DNA from: Kitasatospora sp040298565
Lineage (GTDB): Bacteria > Actinomycetota > Actinomycetes > Streptomycetales > Streptomycetaceae
Direction of reading: 5' to 3'
Length of the DNA stretch: 37,792 nucleotides
NCBI RefSeq assembly: GCF_040298565.1
Contig: NZ_JBEPAK010000037.1
Location: 1-37,792, forward strand
Shown: piece by piece, positions 14,721 through 23,308 of the stretch
How positions within the stretch are numbered: position 1 is the first letter of the stretch
Layout: each line of letters opens with the position of its first letter
Position numbers and translations under genes: made by a program
The notes under the pieces: generated by a model
Told to the model about the DNA's origin: nothing
The model's database searches: none
What the model saw: only the letters and a program-made list of their open reading frames with translations

Positions 14721-15260
14721 TCAGTCCTGCTCGAGCTCGGCCAGGGCGTCGGTGACCAGGCGGGTGGCGAAGTCGCGGTCGCCGCCGGTCATCCGGTTGA
14801 TGTGTTCGGCCAGGAGGGCGGCGACGGCTTCCAGCGGGTTCATCTCCGCTTCCGTCCAGGGGCCGTACTGGGCGCGCCAGAGGTTGGGGCTCAGGCCGGT
14901 GCCGGCGGCGACGAGCAGGGCGGCCATGGTGGGGATGACCTCGGGGCGGAAGGTCCTGGGCATCATGCGCATCGTGGCGACGAGGGTGGCGACCGCGTGT
15001 TCGACGACGTCCTCGTCGCGCTGCTCGTGGAGCGAGCGCAGCCAGTTCATGTACACGTAGATGAGGGTGCAGGTGCCGTCCAGGAGCTCGTGGAGCCCGG
15101 TGGGGCCCAGGGAGGCGGCGAAGTGGGCGACCATCCGCTGCTGTTCGGGGTCCGAGCCGGACTTCCCGTCGTAGACGGCCCTGAGCCGGGAGTCGATGAC
15201 CATGAGCGCCGTGCTCACGTCGCCGACGGGAGCGTAGTGGGGGTCGCAGGGCGATGACAT
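14721..15260 (-). CDS. Uncharacterised helical protein
   Basis: 179 residues from an ATG preceded by GGAGGAGG at good spacing. It is mainly helical, with no signal peptide, and acidic overall. Recognisable stretches are GDVSTALMVIDSRLRAVYDG, LGPTGLHELLDGTCTLIYVYMNWLRSLHE, AVATLVATMRMMPRTFRPEVIPTMAALLVAAGTGLSPNLWRAQYGPWTEAEMNPLEAVAALLAEHINRM and a final ALAELEQD. I do not recognise the family and see no catalytic motif; the Leu/Ala heptad spacing suggests a helical bundle. It converges with the YihY gene across 26 nt and is divergent from the MMPL gene across 275 nt, which should hold both promoters. Confidence 0.75.
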   Translation of the reverse strand: MSSPCDPHYAPVGDVSTALMVIDSRLRAVYDGKSGSDPEQQRMVAHFAASLGPTGLHELLDGTCTLIYVYMNWLRSLHEQRDEDVVEHAVATLVATMRMMPRTFRPEVIPTMAALLVAAGTGLSPNLWRAQYGPWTEAEMNPLEAVAALLAEHINRMTGGDRDFATRLVTDALAELEQD

Positions 15261-15535
15261 CGGACGCCTCCTCCAACGGTCACAGCTGGTAGCCGGGGAC
15301 GTTCGCAGGGTAGTGGGGCCGGTCGGGCGGTGTCCGGCGAACGCGGACTTCGCCGGCCGATGGGCGCCCACCAGCGGCGGCGCCGCGGGCACCGGGGGCG
15401 GCCGGCACCGGAGCCTGGGCCGGGCGGAGGCCGTCGGGGCGATTACCGGGCGGTACCGGTGGCGGGCGGCGCTCGTGCGGGGACACTGCGCCGGTTCGGC
15501 GCACCGCCGTGCAGGCCAGATCCCGGGAGCCGTCC

Positions 15536-17758
15536 ATGCCGCCGTCCGCCCGCCGTGTGCCCCCGGCCGCCGCCCGGCCGGGCGGGCGCGCCGTGCTGCG
15601 CCGTCTGGGTTCGTGGTGCGCGCGCCACTCACTGGTGGTCATCGTGCTGTGGATCGTCGCCCTCGCCGGGATCCAGGCCGCCAACAAGAGCGTCGGCGGG
15701 ACGTACTCCGACGACTTCTCGCTGCCCGGCACCCAGGCGCAGCAGGGCAAGGACGTGCTGCAGGCCCACGAGCCGGCCGCCGCCGGCACCAGTTCGCAGG
15801 TGGTGCTGCACGACGCCGGGCAGCTGACCGGTTTCCAGCCGCAGATCGCCCAGGCCGTCTCCTCGCTCCAGCAGCTGCCGCACGTGCTGTCGGCGCAGAA
15901 CCCGCTGCCGCCGCCGGGGCAGAGCGCCCCGCCGGGCGGGCCGCTGTCCGCGGACGGGCTGACCGGGTACATCACGGTGCGGTTCGACACCGCTCCCGCG
16001 CTGCTGGGCACCGGCTACCTGGCGGGGGTGGACGCGGCCGTGGCGCCGCTGCGCCAGGCGGGGGTGCAGGTGGAGTACGGGGGGCCGCTGGGCGAGTTGG
16101 CCCGGCCGGCGCCGGACGACCGGGCCAGCGAGGTGATCGGGTTCGCGGTGGCGGTGGTCGTGCTGCTGGTGGGTTTCGGCAGTGCGGTCGCGGCCGGACT
16201 GCCGCTGGTGACGGCGCTGTTCGCGGCGGTGGTGGGGCTGGGGGTGCTGGGGCTGGTGGCGGCGCTGTCCACGTTCGCCACCGTGGCGCCCACCCTGGCG
16301 ACCATGATCGGTATCGGGGTGGGCATCGACTACGCGCTGTTCCTGCTGACCCGGCACCGGCAGAACCTGATGGACGGGGTGGATCCGGTCGCCTCGGCGG
16401 GGCAGGCGGTGGCGACCAGCGGGCGGGCGGTGCTGGTGTCGGGCTGCACGGTGATCATCGCGTTGTCGGGGCTGTCGGTGTCGGGGATCTCCTTCATCGC
16501 CAAGCTCGGGGCCGCGGCGGCCGTCACCGTGGTGTCGGCGGTGCTGGGCGCGCTCACGCTGCTGCCGGCGCTGATGGGGCTGATCGGGCCGCGGATGGAC
16601 CGGGTCGCGGTGCGCCGTCCGGTGGCGGAGGCCGCCGGGGGCGGGGAGGGCGGCTGGGACCGCTACGCGCGGCGGGTGGAGGAGCACCCCTGGCGGTACC
16701 TGGTGGCGGGGGTGGTGGTGCTCGTGGTGCTGTCGGTGCCGCTGCTGTCCATCCAGCTGGGCCACATCGGCGACGGCGCCGACTCCACCGACTTCACCGA
16801 CCGGCGCGCCTACGACCTGATGTCCCAGGCCTTCGGGCCGGGGTCGAACGGGCCGCTGACCGTGGTCGTCGACCAGGGCGCGGTGCCCGCCGGGGCGCGG
16901 GCGGGCCTGCAGTCCTCGCTGCAGCAGGCCCTGGCCGGGACGCCCGGCGTCGCGAGCGCCACGGCGCTGCAGGCCAGCCCGGACGGCGTGGTGCTGTTCG
17001 ACACCGTCATCCCGGTCGGCGCCCCGCAGGAGCGCGCCACCACCGACCTGGTCAACCACCTGTCGGACACCGTGCTGCCGGACGCGGCGGCCGGCAGCGG
17101 CGCGAAGACCTATCTGACCGGCAACACCGCGGCGCAGGTCGACTTCCTGGACATCGTCTCCAGCCGGCTGGTCCTGATCATCGCGGTGGTGGTGGGGCTG
17201 GCCTTCCTGATCATCCTCGCCGTCTTCCGCGGTCTGCTGGTCGCCGTCAAGGCGGCGGTGCTCAACCTGCTCTCGATCGCGGCCTCGTACGGGGTGGTGG
17301 TGGCGGTCTTCCAGTGGGGCTGGGGCGGGCCGGCCCTGGGGGTGGCGGGGAAGGTCCCGATCGAGAGCTACGTGCCGATGATGATGTTCGCGATCGTGTT
17401 CGGGCTGAGCATGGACTACGAGATCTTCCTGCTCTCGCGGGTGCACGAGTTCTGGCTGCGCACCGGGCACAGCCGGGACGCGGTCGCGCACGCGCTGGGG
17501 ATCACGGCGCGGGTGATCTCCTGCGCGGCGCTGATCATGGTCAGTGTGTTCGCGGCGTTCATCGTCAGCGACAACGTCGTGATCAAGATGATGGGCCTGG
17601 GGCTGGCGGTCAGCGTGCTGGTGGACGCCACGGTCGTGCGGCTGCTGCTGGTGCCGGCGGTGATGACGCTGCTCGGGCCGGCGGCCTGGTGGACCCCGCG
17701 GTTCCTGGACCGGGTCCTGCCGCACATCGACACCGAGGGGCGCGGCGGGATGCCGTAG
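15536..17758 (+). CDS. MMPL family (RND-type) membrane transporter
   Basis: 740 residues from the ATG after GGGAG; a GTG nine codons earlier is the alternative. It shows the duplicated MMPL plan: an N-terminal helix (SLVVIVLWIVALAGIQAANKS), an extracytoplasmic loop of about 130 residues, a five- or six-helix block with GIGVGIDYALFLLTRHR, then a second helix, loop and block with FGLSMDYEIFLLSRVHEFW. The membrane aspartates in GIDYALF and SMDYEIF are the expected proton-relay residues. MMPL proteins export lipids, siderophores or drugs using the proton gradient. The co-directional MarR gene 116 nt downstream suggests ligand-controlled expression of an efflux pump. Confidence 0.94.
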   Translation: MPPSARRVPPAAARPGGRAVLRRLGSWCARHSLVVIVLWIVALAGIQAANKSVGGTYSDDFSLPGTQAQQGKDVLQAHEPAAAGTSSQVVLHDAGQLTGFQPQIAQAVSSLQQLPHVLSAQNPLPPPGQSAPPGGPLSADGLTGYITVRFDTAPALLGTGYLAGVDAAVAPLRQAGVQVEYGGPLGELARPAPDDRASEVIGFAVAVVVLLVGFGSAVAAGLPLVTALFAAVVGLGVLGLVAALSTFATVAPTLATMIGIGVGIDYALFLLTRHRQNLMDGVDPVASAGQAVATSGRAVLVSGCTVIIALSGLSVSGISFIAKLGAAAAVTVVSAVLGALTLLPALMGLIGPRMDRVAVRRPVAEAAGGGEGGWDRYARRVEEHPWRYLVAGVVVLVVLSVPLLSIQLGHIGDGADSTDFTDRRAYDLMSQAFGPGSNGPLTVVVDQGAVPAGARAGLQSSLQQALAGTPGVASATALQASPDGVVLFDTVIPVGAPQERATTDLVNHLSDTVLPDAAAGSGAKTYLTGNTAAQVDFLDIVSSRLVLIIAVVVGLAFLIILAVFRGLLVAVKAAVLNLLSIAASYGVVVAVFQWGWGGPALGVAGKVPIESYVPMMMFAIVFGLSMDYEIFLLSRVHEFWLRTGHSRDAVAHALGITARVISCAALIMVSVFAAFIVSDNVVIKMMGLGLAVSVLVDATVVRLLLVPAVMTLLGPAAWWTPRFLDRVLPHIDTEGRGGMP

Positions 17759-17844
17759 GCGGGCGGCTCCGGGGGCCGGCGCAGCGGTCGCGGGCCCTGC
17801 GGCACCTCCGGGTGCTTCGGGCACGCACCGCCCGGGCCGGGGGA

Positions 17845-17868
17845 AGCGTGTTCCGCGCACGCTAATCT
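17845..17868 (+). promoter_or_regulatory. -10 box and operator candidate for leaderless marR gene
   Basis: TAATCT at 17863-17868 fits a -10 box and ends six bases before the GTG start, so the transcript should begin at the start codon itself. Overlapping its upstream edge is an inverted repeat AGCGTG-7 nt-CACGCT (17845-17863), the size and position expected for an autoregulating MarR dimer. No TTGAC-like -35 is visible, so an activator or extended -10 may be needed. Confidence 0.5.
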
Positions 17869-17874
17869 GGTGGG

Positions 17875-18321
17875 GTGACCACTGCGACGGGACATGAGAT
17901 CGCCGAGGCCCTGGGGCTGCTGCTGCGCCGCAGCACCCGGGCGGGCCTGCACGCCCAGCTGACCGACGGCCTGGGCGAGGCCGTCGACGACCTCACCTAC
18001 CCGGTGCTCAGCGGCCTGGCGCGCACGGGGGCGTGCAGCGCCGCCGACCTCGGCCGCGAGGTCGGGCTGGACCGCACCACGGTGACCCGCCGCGCCGACC
18101 GGCTGGAGGAGGCCGGGCTGCTGCGGCGCGAGGCCGACCCGGGCGACCGGCGGGCGACCCTGCTCGTCCTCACCGGGGCCGGGCAGGAGGTGGTGCGGGC
18201 GACCCGGGAGCGTCTGGCGGACCGCATCGAGGGCTCGCTCGCCTCCTGGCCGGCGGCGGACGCCCGGGCCTTCGCCCGGCTGCTGCGGCGCTTCGTCGAC
18301 GAGGGGCCGTTCCAGGCCTGA
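17875..18321 (+). CDS. MarR family transcriptional regulator
   Basis: 148 residues with the MarR winged helix-turn-helix plan. An N-terminal dimerisation helix (EIAEALGLLLRRSTRAGLHAQL) is followed by the HTH (CSAADLGREVGLDRTTVTRRADRLEEAGLLRRE), a wing (ADPGDRRATLLVLTGAG) and a C-terminal helix ending RLLRRFVDEGPF. The start is GTG with no ribosome site; the nearby -10 box points to a leaderless message. It probably represses itself and perhaps the upstream MMPL pump in response to a phenolic or lipophilic ligand. It converges with the last gene of the large minus-strand operon across 9 nt, so it could also be relevant to that cluster, but nothing in the sequence proves this. Confidence 0.92.
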   Translation: MTTATGHEIAEALGLLLRRSTRAGLHAQLTDGLGEAVDDLTYPVLSGLARTGACSAADLGREVGLDRTTVTRRADRLEEAGLLRREADPGDRRATLLVLTGAGQEVVRATRERLADRIEGSLASWPAADARAFARLLRRFVDEGPFQA

Positions 18322-18330
18322 GCCCCGCGT

Positions 18331-18996
18331 TCAGCCGGTGGGGGCGAGGATGCGGGCGACGGCGGCGGGGAAGGTGGGGGCGAGCCAGGTGGGGGCGGCG
18401 GCGCGCAGGCGGGATGCGCGGTGGTGGCCGTAGGTGACGGCGATGGAGGGCATGCCGGCGGCGGTGGCCATGTGGAGGTCGTTGACGGTGTCGCCGACCA
18501 TGACCGCGTCGGCGGGGCGGTGGCCGAGGCCGGTGGTGATCAGCAGGCCGGCGTCGGGGGCGGGTTTGGGGCGGGCCACGGCGTCGGCACCGACGACCAG
18601 GGCGAAGTGCTCGCGCACCCCGGCCGCGGTCAGCAGGGTCTCGGCGCTGGCGGTGAGCATGTTGGTGGCCACCGCGAGGGTGAGGCCGTGGGAGCGCAGG
18701 CGGGCCAGGCCCCGCGCGACTCCGGGGTAGAGCAGCGCGGGGGCCCGGGGCACCACCTGTTCGCGGTAGAGCGCCAGGTAGCCGCGCACGGCGGCGGTGA
18801 CGGCCCGGGAGTCGGCGGGTGCGTCGAGCAGGTGCGCGAAGGCCTCGGCCAGGGGGCGGCCGATGGTGGCGCGGATCGCCCGGGGGGTGGTGCCGTGGAC
18901 GCCGAGGGCGGTGAGGGTGGCGGCGGCGGTGTCGACGACGGTGGAGGCGGTGTCGAGCAGGGTGCCGTCGAGGTCGAACAGGGCGAGCGCGGTCAC
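18331..18996 (-). CDS. HAD family phosphatase
   Basis: 221 residues from a GTG that overlaps the stop of the HD gene (GTGA). It has all HAD motifs: nucleophile DLDGTLLD, motif II in LAVATNMLT, Lys in VARPKPAPDAG and the acidic motif MVGDTVNDLHMA. A helical cap lies between residues 15 and 80, as in phosphoglycolate phosphatase-like and nucleotidase members. It is the last gene of the eleven-gene operon. In riboflavin biosynthesis, HAD phosphatases remove the phosphate from the pyrimidine intermediate made by RibA and RibD, so the same job on the GTP-derived intermediate here is a reasonable inference. Confidence 0.9.
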   Translation of the reverse strand: MTALALFDLDGTLLDTASTVVDTAAATLTALGVHGTTPRAIRATIGRPLAEAFAHLLDAPADSRAVTAAVRGYLALYREQVVPRAPALLYPGVARGLARLRSHGLTLAVATNMLTASAETLLTAAGVREHFALVVGADAVARPKPAPDAGLLITTGLGHRPADAVMVGDTVNDLHMATAAGMPSIAVTYGHHRASRLRAAAPTWLAPTFPAAVARILAPTG

Positions 18997-19655
18997 GGCG
19001 CGGGGGGCTCGTCGGCGCGCGGAACCCAGCCGTTGTCGGCGCCGGTGCGGATCAGGGTCTGGGCGTAGGCCCACAGGTCGGCGGAGGAGTCGCCGATGAC
19101 GGACTTGCGGGCGCGCACGTCGGCGTCGGTGACGCCGGGGGTGCGCCAGGTGCCGCCCTTGTTGCCGTAGTTGAGCAGCAGCGGCTGGAGGCGGTCCATG
19201 GCCTTGGCGAAGCGGGCTTCGGCGCTGGTGCGTTCCTCGAACTCGTCCCAGATGGCGCGGAAGCGGTCGCGCTGGTCGTCGGGGAGGATGGCGAAGAGCT
19301 TGTCGGCGGCGCGGCGTTCGCGTTCCTCCTGGTCGGCGGCGGCCGCGGTGTCGTAGAGGAAGGTGTCGCCGGCGTAGATCTCGACCAGGTCGTGGAGGAT
19401 GACCATGGCGAGGGCCTTGACCGGGTCGACCGGCTCGTCCGCGTACTCGGCGAGGACCAGGGTCATCAGGGCGAGGTGCCAGGAGTGTTCGGCGTCGTTC
19501 TCGCGCCGGTCGGCGGCCAGCAGCGGGCTGCGCCGGAAGACGTTCTTGAGCTGGTCGACCTCGATGATGAACTCGATCTGGCGGCGCAGCCGTTCGGGGG
19601 TGCCCTCGGGCTGGGGTACGGATACGGCGAAGGCCGGGGTGTCGTCGTGGGGCAC
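18993..19655 (-). CDS. HD domain phosphohydrolase (YfbR-like)
   Basis: 220 residues from a GTG five bases after GGGAGG. It is an HD-type metal-dependent phosphohydrolase: metal ligands His57 in NDAEHSWHLAL, His88-Asp89 in VILHDLVEIYAGD and a late Asp154 in AKAMDRLQPLL. This arrangement resembles YfbR-like 5'-deoxynucleotidases and related HD_3 proteins, which release nucleosides from monophosphates. In this operon it could dephosphorylate a ribotide intermediate, control nucleotide pools, or protect the producer by hydrolysing a toxic nucleotide form of the product. It is coupled to the HAD gene by a 4-nt overlap. Confidence 0.9.
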   Translation of the reverse strand: MPHDDTPAFAVSVPQPEGTPERLRRQIEFIIEVDQLKNVFRRSPLLAADRRENDAEHSWHLALMTLVLAEYADEPVDPVKALAMVILHDLVEIYAGDTFLYDTAAAADQEERERRAADKLFAILPDDQRDRFRAIWDEFEERTSAEARFAKAMDRLQPLLLNYGNKGGTWRTPGVTDADVRARKSVIGDSSADLWAYAQTLIRTGADNGWVPRADEPPAP

Positions 19656-19687
19656 GGTGCCTCCCTGGGGCTGGTGGTGATGGTGCG

Positions 19688-21055
19688 TCAGAACTGGAGG
19701 TACTGCAGGAGGATACTGGCGGCCAGGACCAGGGTGGTGGCCCACAGTGCCGGGTGGAGGGGTTTTCGGCCCGCGGCGCGCAGCAGGGCGCTGGTGGCGA
19801 AGGCGGCGGCCATGGCCTGGTCGATGGCCAGGGTGGCGATGGTGACGGCGGCGGCGACGGCGGTGGCGGCCGGGGTGAGGCGGTCGCCGCGGGTGGGGCG
19901 CAGTGCGGTGAGCATTTTGATCGCGACGAAGACCAGGGCGCCGGTGGTGGCTTCGACGGGGATGTGGGCGAGGGCGGGGGCGAAGAAGAGGCACAGGAGC
20001 AGCAGGAGGCCGGTGGTGACGGCGGCGAGGCCGCTGCGGGCGCCGGCGCGGATGCCGACGGCGCTCTCGACGAAGGCGACGAAGCTGGAGGAGCCGGTGG
20101 TGGCGGCGGCGATGGTGGCGCCGGCGTCGATCAGCAGGGCCTGGCGCATGCCGGGGACTTTTCCGGTGCGGTCCTGCAGCGGGGTGTGGGCGGTGAGGCC
20201 GACGACCTTGGCGATGCTGCCGAAGAAGTCGAGGGCGAAGAGGACCAGGATGACGCCCCAGGTGCCGGGGTCGGCGATGACGGTCAGGTCGAGGTGGAGG
20301 AGGGCGGCGCCGGCGCCGTCGAGGTGGTGGCCGGGGTTCGTGGTGGCGATGCCGCCGGTGGCGCAGACGGCGGTGGCGGTGAGGATGGCGGCCGGGACGG
20401 CGGCGGCCTTGGGGCCGTGGCGGTCCAGGAGCAGGGCGGTGGCCAGGCCGGTGTAGAGGGCGAGGGCGGGGGTGGCGGTCCAGTCGCCGGTGCCGGTGGG
20501 GTGTCCGTGGGAGGTGTGCAGGATGTGGGCGATCTGCAGGCCGATCAGGGCGATGAAGACGGCGACGGCGGCGGTGAGGGCGGTGCGCAGTTCGGCGGGG
20601 ATGGCGTCGATGACGGCTTCGCGCACGCGCAGCAGGGAGACGGTGAGCATGGCGACGCCGGACCAGAAGACCATGCCGAGGGCTTGGGGCCAGGTGTGGG
20701 CGAGGGTGCCGACGACGGAGAAGGCGATGACGGAGTTCATCTCCATGCCGGGTGCGACGGCGAGGGGCAGGCGGGCCCACAGGCCCATGGTGATGGTGGC
20801 GAGGCCGCCGACGGCGGCGGTGGCGAGGAAGGCGGCGGTGCGGGGGATGCCGGCCTGGCTGAGGACGGCGGGGTTGACGATGACGATGTAGGACAGGGCG
20901 AGGAAGGTGGAGGTGCCGGCGAGGATCTCGCGGGGCCAGGTGGTGCCGCGGGCGGTGAGGTGGAAGTAGCGGTCGAGGGTGGTGGGGCCGGCGGGGGCGG
21001 GGGGTGCGGGGCTGCGGGCGGCTCGGGGGGTGCGGGGGCGGCCGGTGGGGGTCAC
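19688..21055 (-). CDS. AzgA-type purine nucleobase permease (NCS2-related)
   Basis: 455 residues; GTG start overlapping the stop of the phosphoribosyltransferase gene (GTGA). After a Pro-rich cytoplasmic stretch it reads YFHLTARGTTWPREILAGTSTFLALSYIVIVNPAVLSQAG, typical of AzgA-like adenine/guanine/hypoxanthine transporters. Further family marks are VAPGMEMNSVIAFSVV, LDFFGSIAKVVGLTA and SSSFVAFVESAVGIRAGARSGLAAVTTGLLLLLCLFF. About 12-14 membrane helices are expected. It differs from textbook AzgA at PGMEMN (usually PGMGLN), within the substrate region, so the ligand may be a modified base. In context it may import a nucleobase precursor or recapture a pathway base. Confidence 0.92.
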   Translation of the reverse strand: MTPTGRPRTPRAARSPAPPAPAGPTTLDRYFHLTARGTTWPREILAGTSTFLALSYIVIVNPAVLSQAGIPRTAAFLATAAVGGLATITMGLWARLPLAVAPGMEMNSVIAFSVVGTLAHTWPQALGMVFWSGVAMLTVSLLRVREAVIDAIPAELRTALTAAVAVFIALIGLQIAHILHTSHGHPTGTGDWTATPALALYTGLATALLLDRHGPKAAAVPAAILTATAVCATGGIATTNPGHHLDGAGAALLHLDLTVIADPGTWGVILVLFALDFFGSIAKVVGLTAHTPLQDRTGKVPGMRQALLIDAGATIAAATTGSSSFVAFVESAVGIRAGARSGLAAVTTGLLLLLCLFFAPALAHIPVEATTGALVFVAIKMLTALRPTRGDRLTPAATAVAAAVTIATLAIDQAMAAAFATSALLRAAGRKPLHPALWATTLVLAASILLQYLQF

Positions 21056-21855
21056 GGGCGGGTGCCCTGGGGTGGGACGGTGGCGACGGGGGCGATGGTG
21101 TCGCCGACGTCGCCGAGGACGAGGTGGGCGTCGTCGTCGGGGCTGACGGCGTAGTACTTGTGGTTGAGGACGCCGGATATGTGGCCGACGTGGAGGGTCA
21201 GGTGCAGGCCGAGGTGTTCGGCGTGGCGGCCCAGGGCGAGGGCGCCCTGGTGGGTGGAGTGGCAGGTGAAGACGTCGACGGTGGCGCCGGGGCGCAGGGC
21301 GAGCTGCATCATGGCCATCAGGGTGACGCCGCTGGCGACGACGCCGTCGACGATGACGACGCGCTCGGCTCGGGAGGGCAGCCATTCGTCGACGCCGACG
21401 ACCAGTCCGTCGGCGAGGGGGATGCGTTTGGCCTGGGGGGTCCAGCGGCGGTGCTGGTCGGTGATGCCGAGGTGGTCGGCGAGGATGCGGCCCTCGCGTT
21501 CGGGGGCGATGACGGCGGTGCCGGGTTCGGCGGCGCGTTGGGCGGCCTGGACGGGCAGGTGGGCGTAGATGTCGAGCAGGGCCCGTAGGTAGCGGGTGCG
21601 GTCGGCGGGTCGGGGGGCGGGGAGGTTGGCGATCTCGGCGATGGTGGCCATGGCGTCGGCGATGGCCGGGTGGTGGGTGGAGGCGACGCGGACGGTGTCG
21701 GGCAGGGGGCCGCTGCGGTGCAGGGCGGCCAGGGTGGGGGCGCTGAAGTGCACCAGGTGGCCGAAGTAGGTGTCGTAGTGCTTTTCGAAGCCGGCCACGG
21801 CATCGCGTGTCTCGGTGGGCAGGTCGGCTCGGTTGAGCAGGTGGGAGCGGTTCAC
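21052..21855 (-). CDS. Phosphoribosyltransferase-like protein
   Basis: 267 residues; the GTG overlaps the exporter stop and its own stop overlaps the permease start (both GTGA). The type I phosphoribosyltransferase core is in the second half: AVIAPEREGRILADHLG, KRIPLADGLVVGVDEWLP, then the PRPP loop region RVVIVDGVVASGVTLMAMMQLALRPGATVDVFTCHS. Asp170 fills the first acidic position of that loop, but the usual second Asp is Gly171. The 100-residue N-terminal helical part (FEKHYDTYFGHLVHFSAP; IADAMATIAEIANLPAP) is not typical of purine PRTases. It may attach ribose-phosphate to a pathway base or catalyse the reverse phosphorolysis. Family assignment is good, substrate unknown. Confidence 0.8.
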   Translation of the reverse strand: MNRSHLLNRADLPTETRDAVAGFEKHYDTYFGHLVHFSAPTLAALHRSGPLPDTVRVASTHHPAIADAMATIAEIANLPAPRPADRTRYLRALLDIYAHLPVQAAQRAAEPGTAVIAPEREGRILADHLGITDQHRRWTPQAKRIPLADGLVVGVDEWLPSRAERVVIVDGVVASGVTLMAMMQLALRPGATVDVFTCHSTHQGALALGRHAEHLGLHLTLHVGHISGVLNHKYYAVSPDDDAHLVLGDVGDTIAPVATVPPQGTRP

Positions 21856-23276
21856 GGCTGTCCTCCGGCCCGGGTGGTCGAGGGGGTGGTGGGGTGCTGG
21901 TCGGTGGCGGGTGCCTGGGTGTCGCGCGCGAGGAGGGCGAGGGCCAGGGGTGCGGCGGCGGTGGCGATGGCGGCGGTGACGAGGAAGGTGCGGGTGAAGT
22001 CGGCGGTGGCGGGGTGTTCGCCGTGCAGCAGGACCAGGACGGCCAGGCCCACGGATCCGCCGGTGTACTGGGCGGTGGTGATCAGGGCGCTGCCGGTGCT
22101 GTTGCTCTGCGGTGGCAGGTCGCGGGTGCCGGTGATGAACATGCCGGTGAAGGCCATGCCCTGGCCGAGGCCGCTGAGCAGCAGGCCGGGCAGGACGCCG
22201 GTGGCGTAGCCGCTGTGCAGGCCGACGGCGGCGGCCAGGACGGCGAGTCCGGCGGCGCCGGTGAGGAAGGCCGCGGCGAGCAGGCGGCGCAGTGGGATGC
22301 GCCCGGCCAGGCGGCCGGCGGCGGTGTTGCCGACGACGATGGTGGCGGCCAGCGGGAGGAAGGCGGTGCCGGCGGCCAGGGCGCTGTAGTCGCGTACGTC
22401 CTGGAGGTAGAGGGTGACGAGGTAGAACTCGGCGCCGAAGCTGGCCATGTACAGCGCGGCCGTGGCGCAGGCGACTTGGAGGGTGCGCACGCGCAGCAGG
22501 GAGGCGGGCACGAGGGGGCGGCGGCGGCGCTGGCTGTGGGCGAGCAGGGTGGCGGCGGTGAGGGCGACGGCGAGGGCGGTGGCCAGGAGGGGGGTGGAGG
22601 GGTGGCTGCGGGAGAGTTCGGTGAAGGCCAGGACGACGGCGACGACGGTGGTGCAGGCGGCGAGGGTGGCCGAGGTGGCGACGGGGGTGCGGGTGGGGCT
22701 CTTGGCGGGGGTGAGGGCGCGGCCGGCGGCGAGCAGGCACACGGCGGTGATGGGCAGGTTGATCCAGAAGATCCAGGGCCAGGAGGCGGTGGCGAGGATG
22801 GCGCCGCCGGCGGTGACGCCGAGGGCGAGGCCGACGGCGCCGGTGGTGCCCCAGATGCTGACGGCGCGGTCGCGGGCGGGGCCGGCCGGGTAGGCGGTGC
22901 TGAGCAGGCCGAGGGTGGCGGGCACGAGGAGGGCGGCGGCGACGCCCTGTCCGAGGCGGGCGGCGATGAGCGGGGCGGCGGAGTCGGACAGGGCGGCGCC
23001 GGCGGAGGAGGCGGCGAAGAGGAGTTGGGCGGCGAGGAAGATCCGGCCGGGGCCGAAGGCGTCGGCGAGCTGGCCGCCCAGTAACAGGCAGCCGGCGAAG
23101 AAGATGGCGTAGGCGCTGACGATCCACTGCAGGGCGATGGTGGAGAAGTGCAGGCTCGCCCCGATGTCGGGGAGCGCGACGTAGATGATGGAGAAGTCGA
23201 GCGCCACGAGCAGTTGGGCTCCGGCGAGTGCGGTGAGCAGGCGGGGCCCGGGGGTCGGGTGGGCAGGAGCGTGCAC
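21852..23276 (-). CDS. MFS drug exporter, DHA2-type (14 TM), with TTA codon
   Basis: 474 residues from GTG with GGAGG about ten bases upstream. The DHA2 signature LVALDFSIIYVALPDIGASL opens helix 1; the loop motif GGQLADAFGPGRIF and the helix 4-5 region ARLGQGVAAALLVPATLGLL follow, with about 14 hydrophobic segments in all. It probably exports the product of the operon and gives self-resistance. Leu65 is encoded by TTA (23084-23082), one of only two TTA codons I find in likely genes of the window; in streptomycetes TTA needs the developmentally regulated bldA tRNA. A 32-nt gap separates it from the nucleoside hydrolase gene; it overlaps the phosphoribosyltransferase start by 4 nt. Confidence 0.93.
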   Translation of the reverse strand: MHAPAHPTPGPRLLTALAGAQLLVALDFSIIYVALPDIGASLHFSTIALQWIVSAYAIFFAGCLLLGGQLADAFGPGRIFLAAQLLFAASSAGAALSDSAAPLIAARLGQGVAAALLVPATLGLLSTAYPAGPARDRAVSIWGTTGAVGLALGVTAGGAILATASWPWIFWINLPITAVCLLAAGRALTPAKSPTRTPVATSATLAACTTVVAVVLAFTELSRSHPSTPLLATALAVALTAATLLAHSQRRRRPLVPASLLRVRTLQVACATAALYMASFGAEFYLVTLYLQDVRDYSALAAGTAFLPLAATIVVGNTAAGRLAGRIPLRRLLAAAFLTGAAGLAVLAAAVGLHSGYATGVLPGLLLSGLGQGMAFTGMFITGTRDLPPQSNSTGSALITTAQYTGGSVGLAVLVLLHGEHPATADFTRTFLVTAAIATAAAPLALALLARDTQAPATDQHPTTPSTTRAGGQP

Positions 23277-23308
23277 GGCGGGTCGGCCTCCGTCGGGGTG
23301 TCGTGGTG

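Noticed and set aside
19754..21154. Long plus-strand reading frame opposite the permease and PRTase genes
   Set aside because: It is a Gly/Glu/Asp/Ala-rich antisense shadow; the minus-strand genes have clear families and coupled starts.
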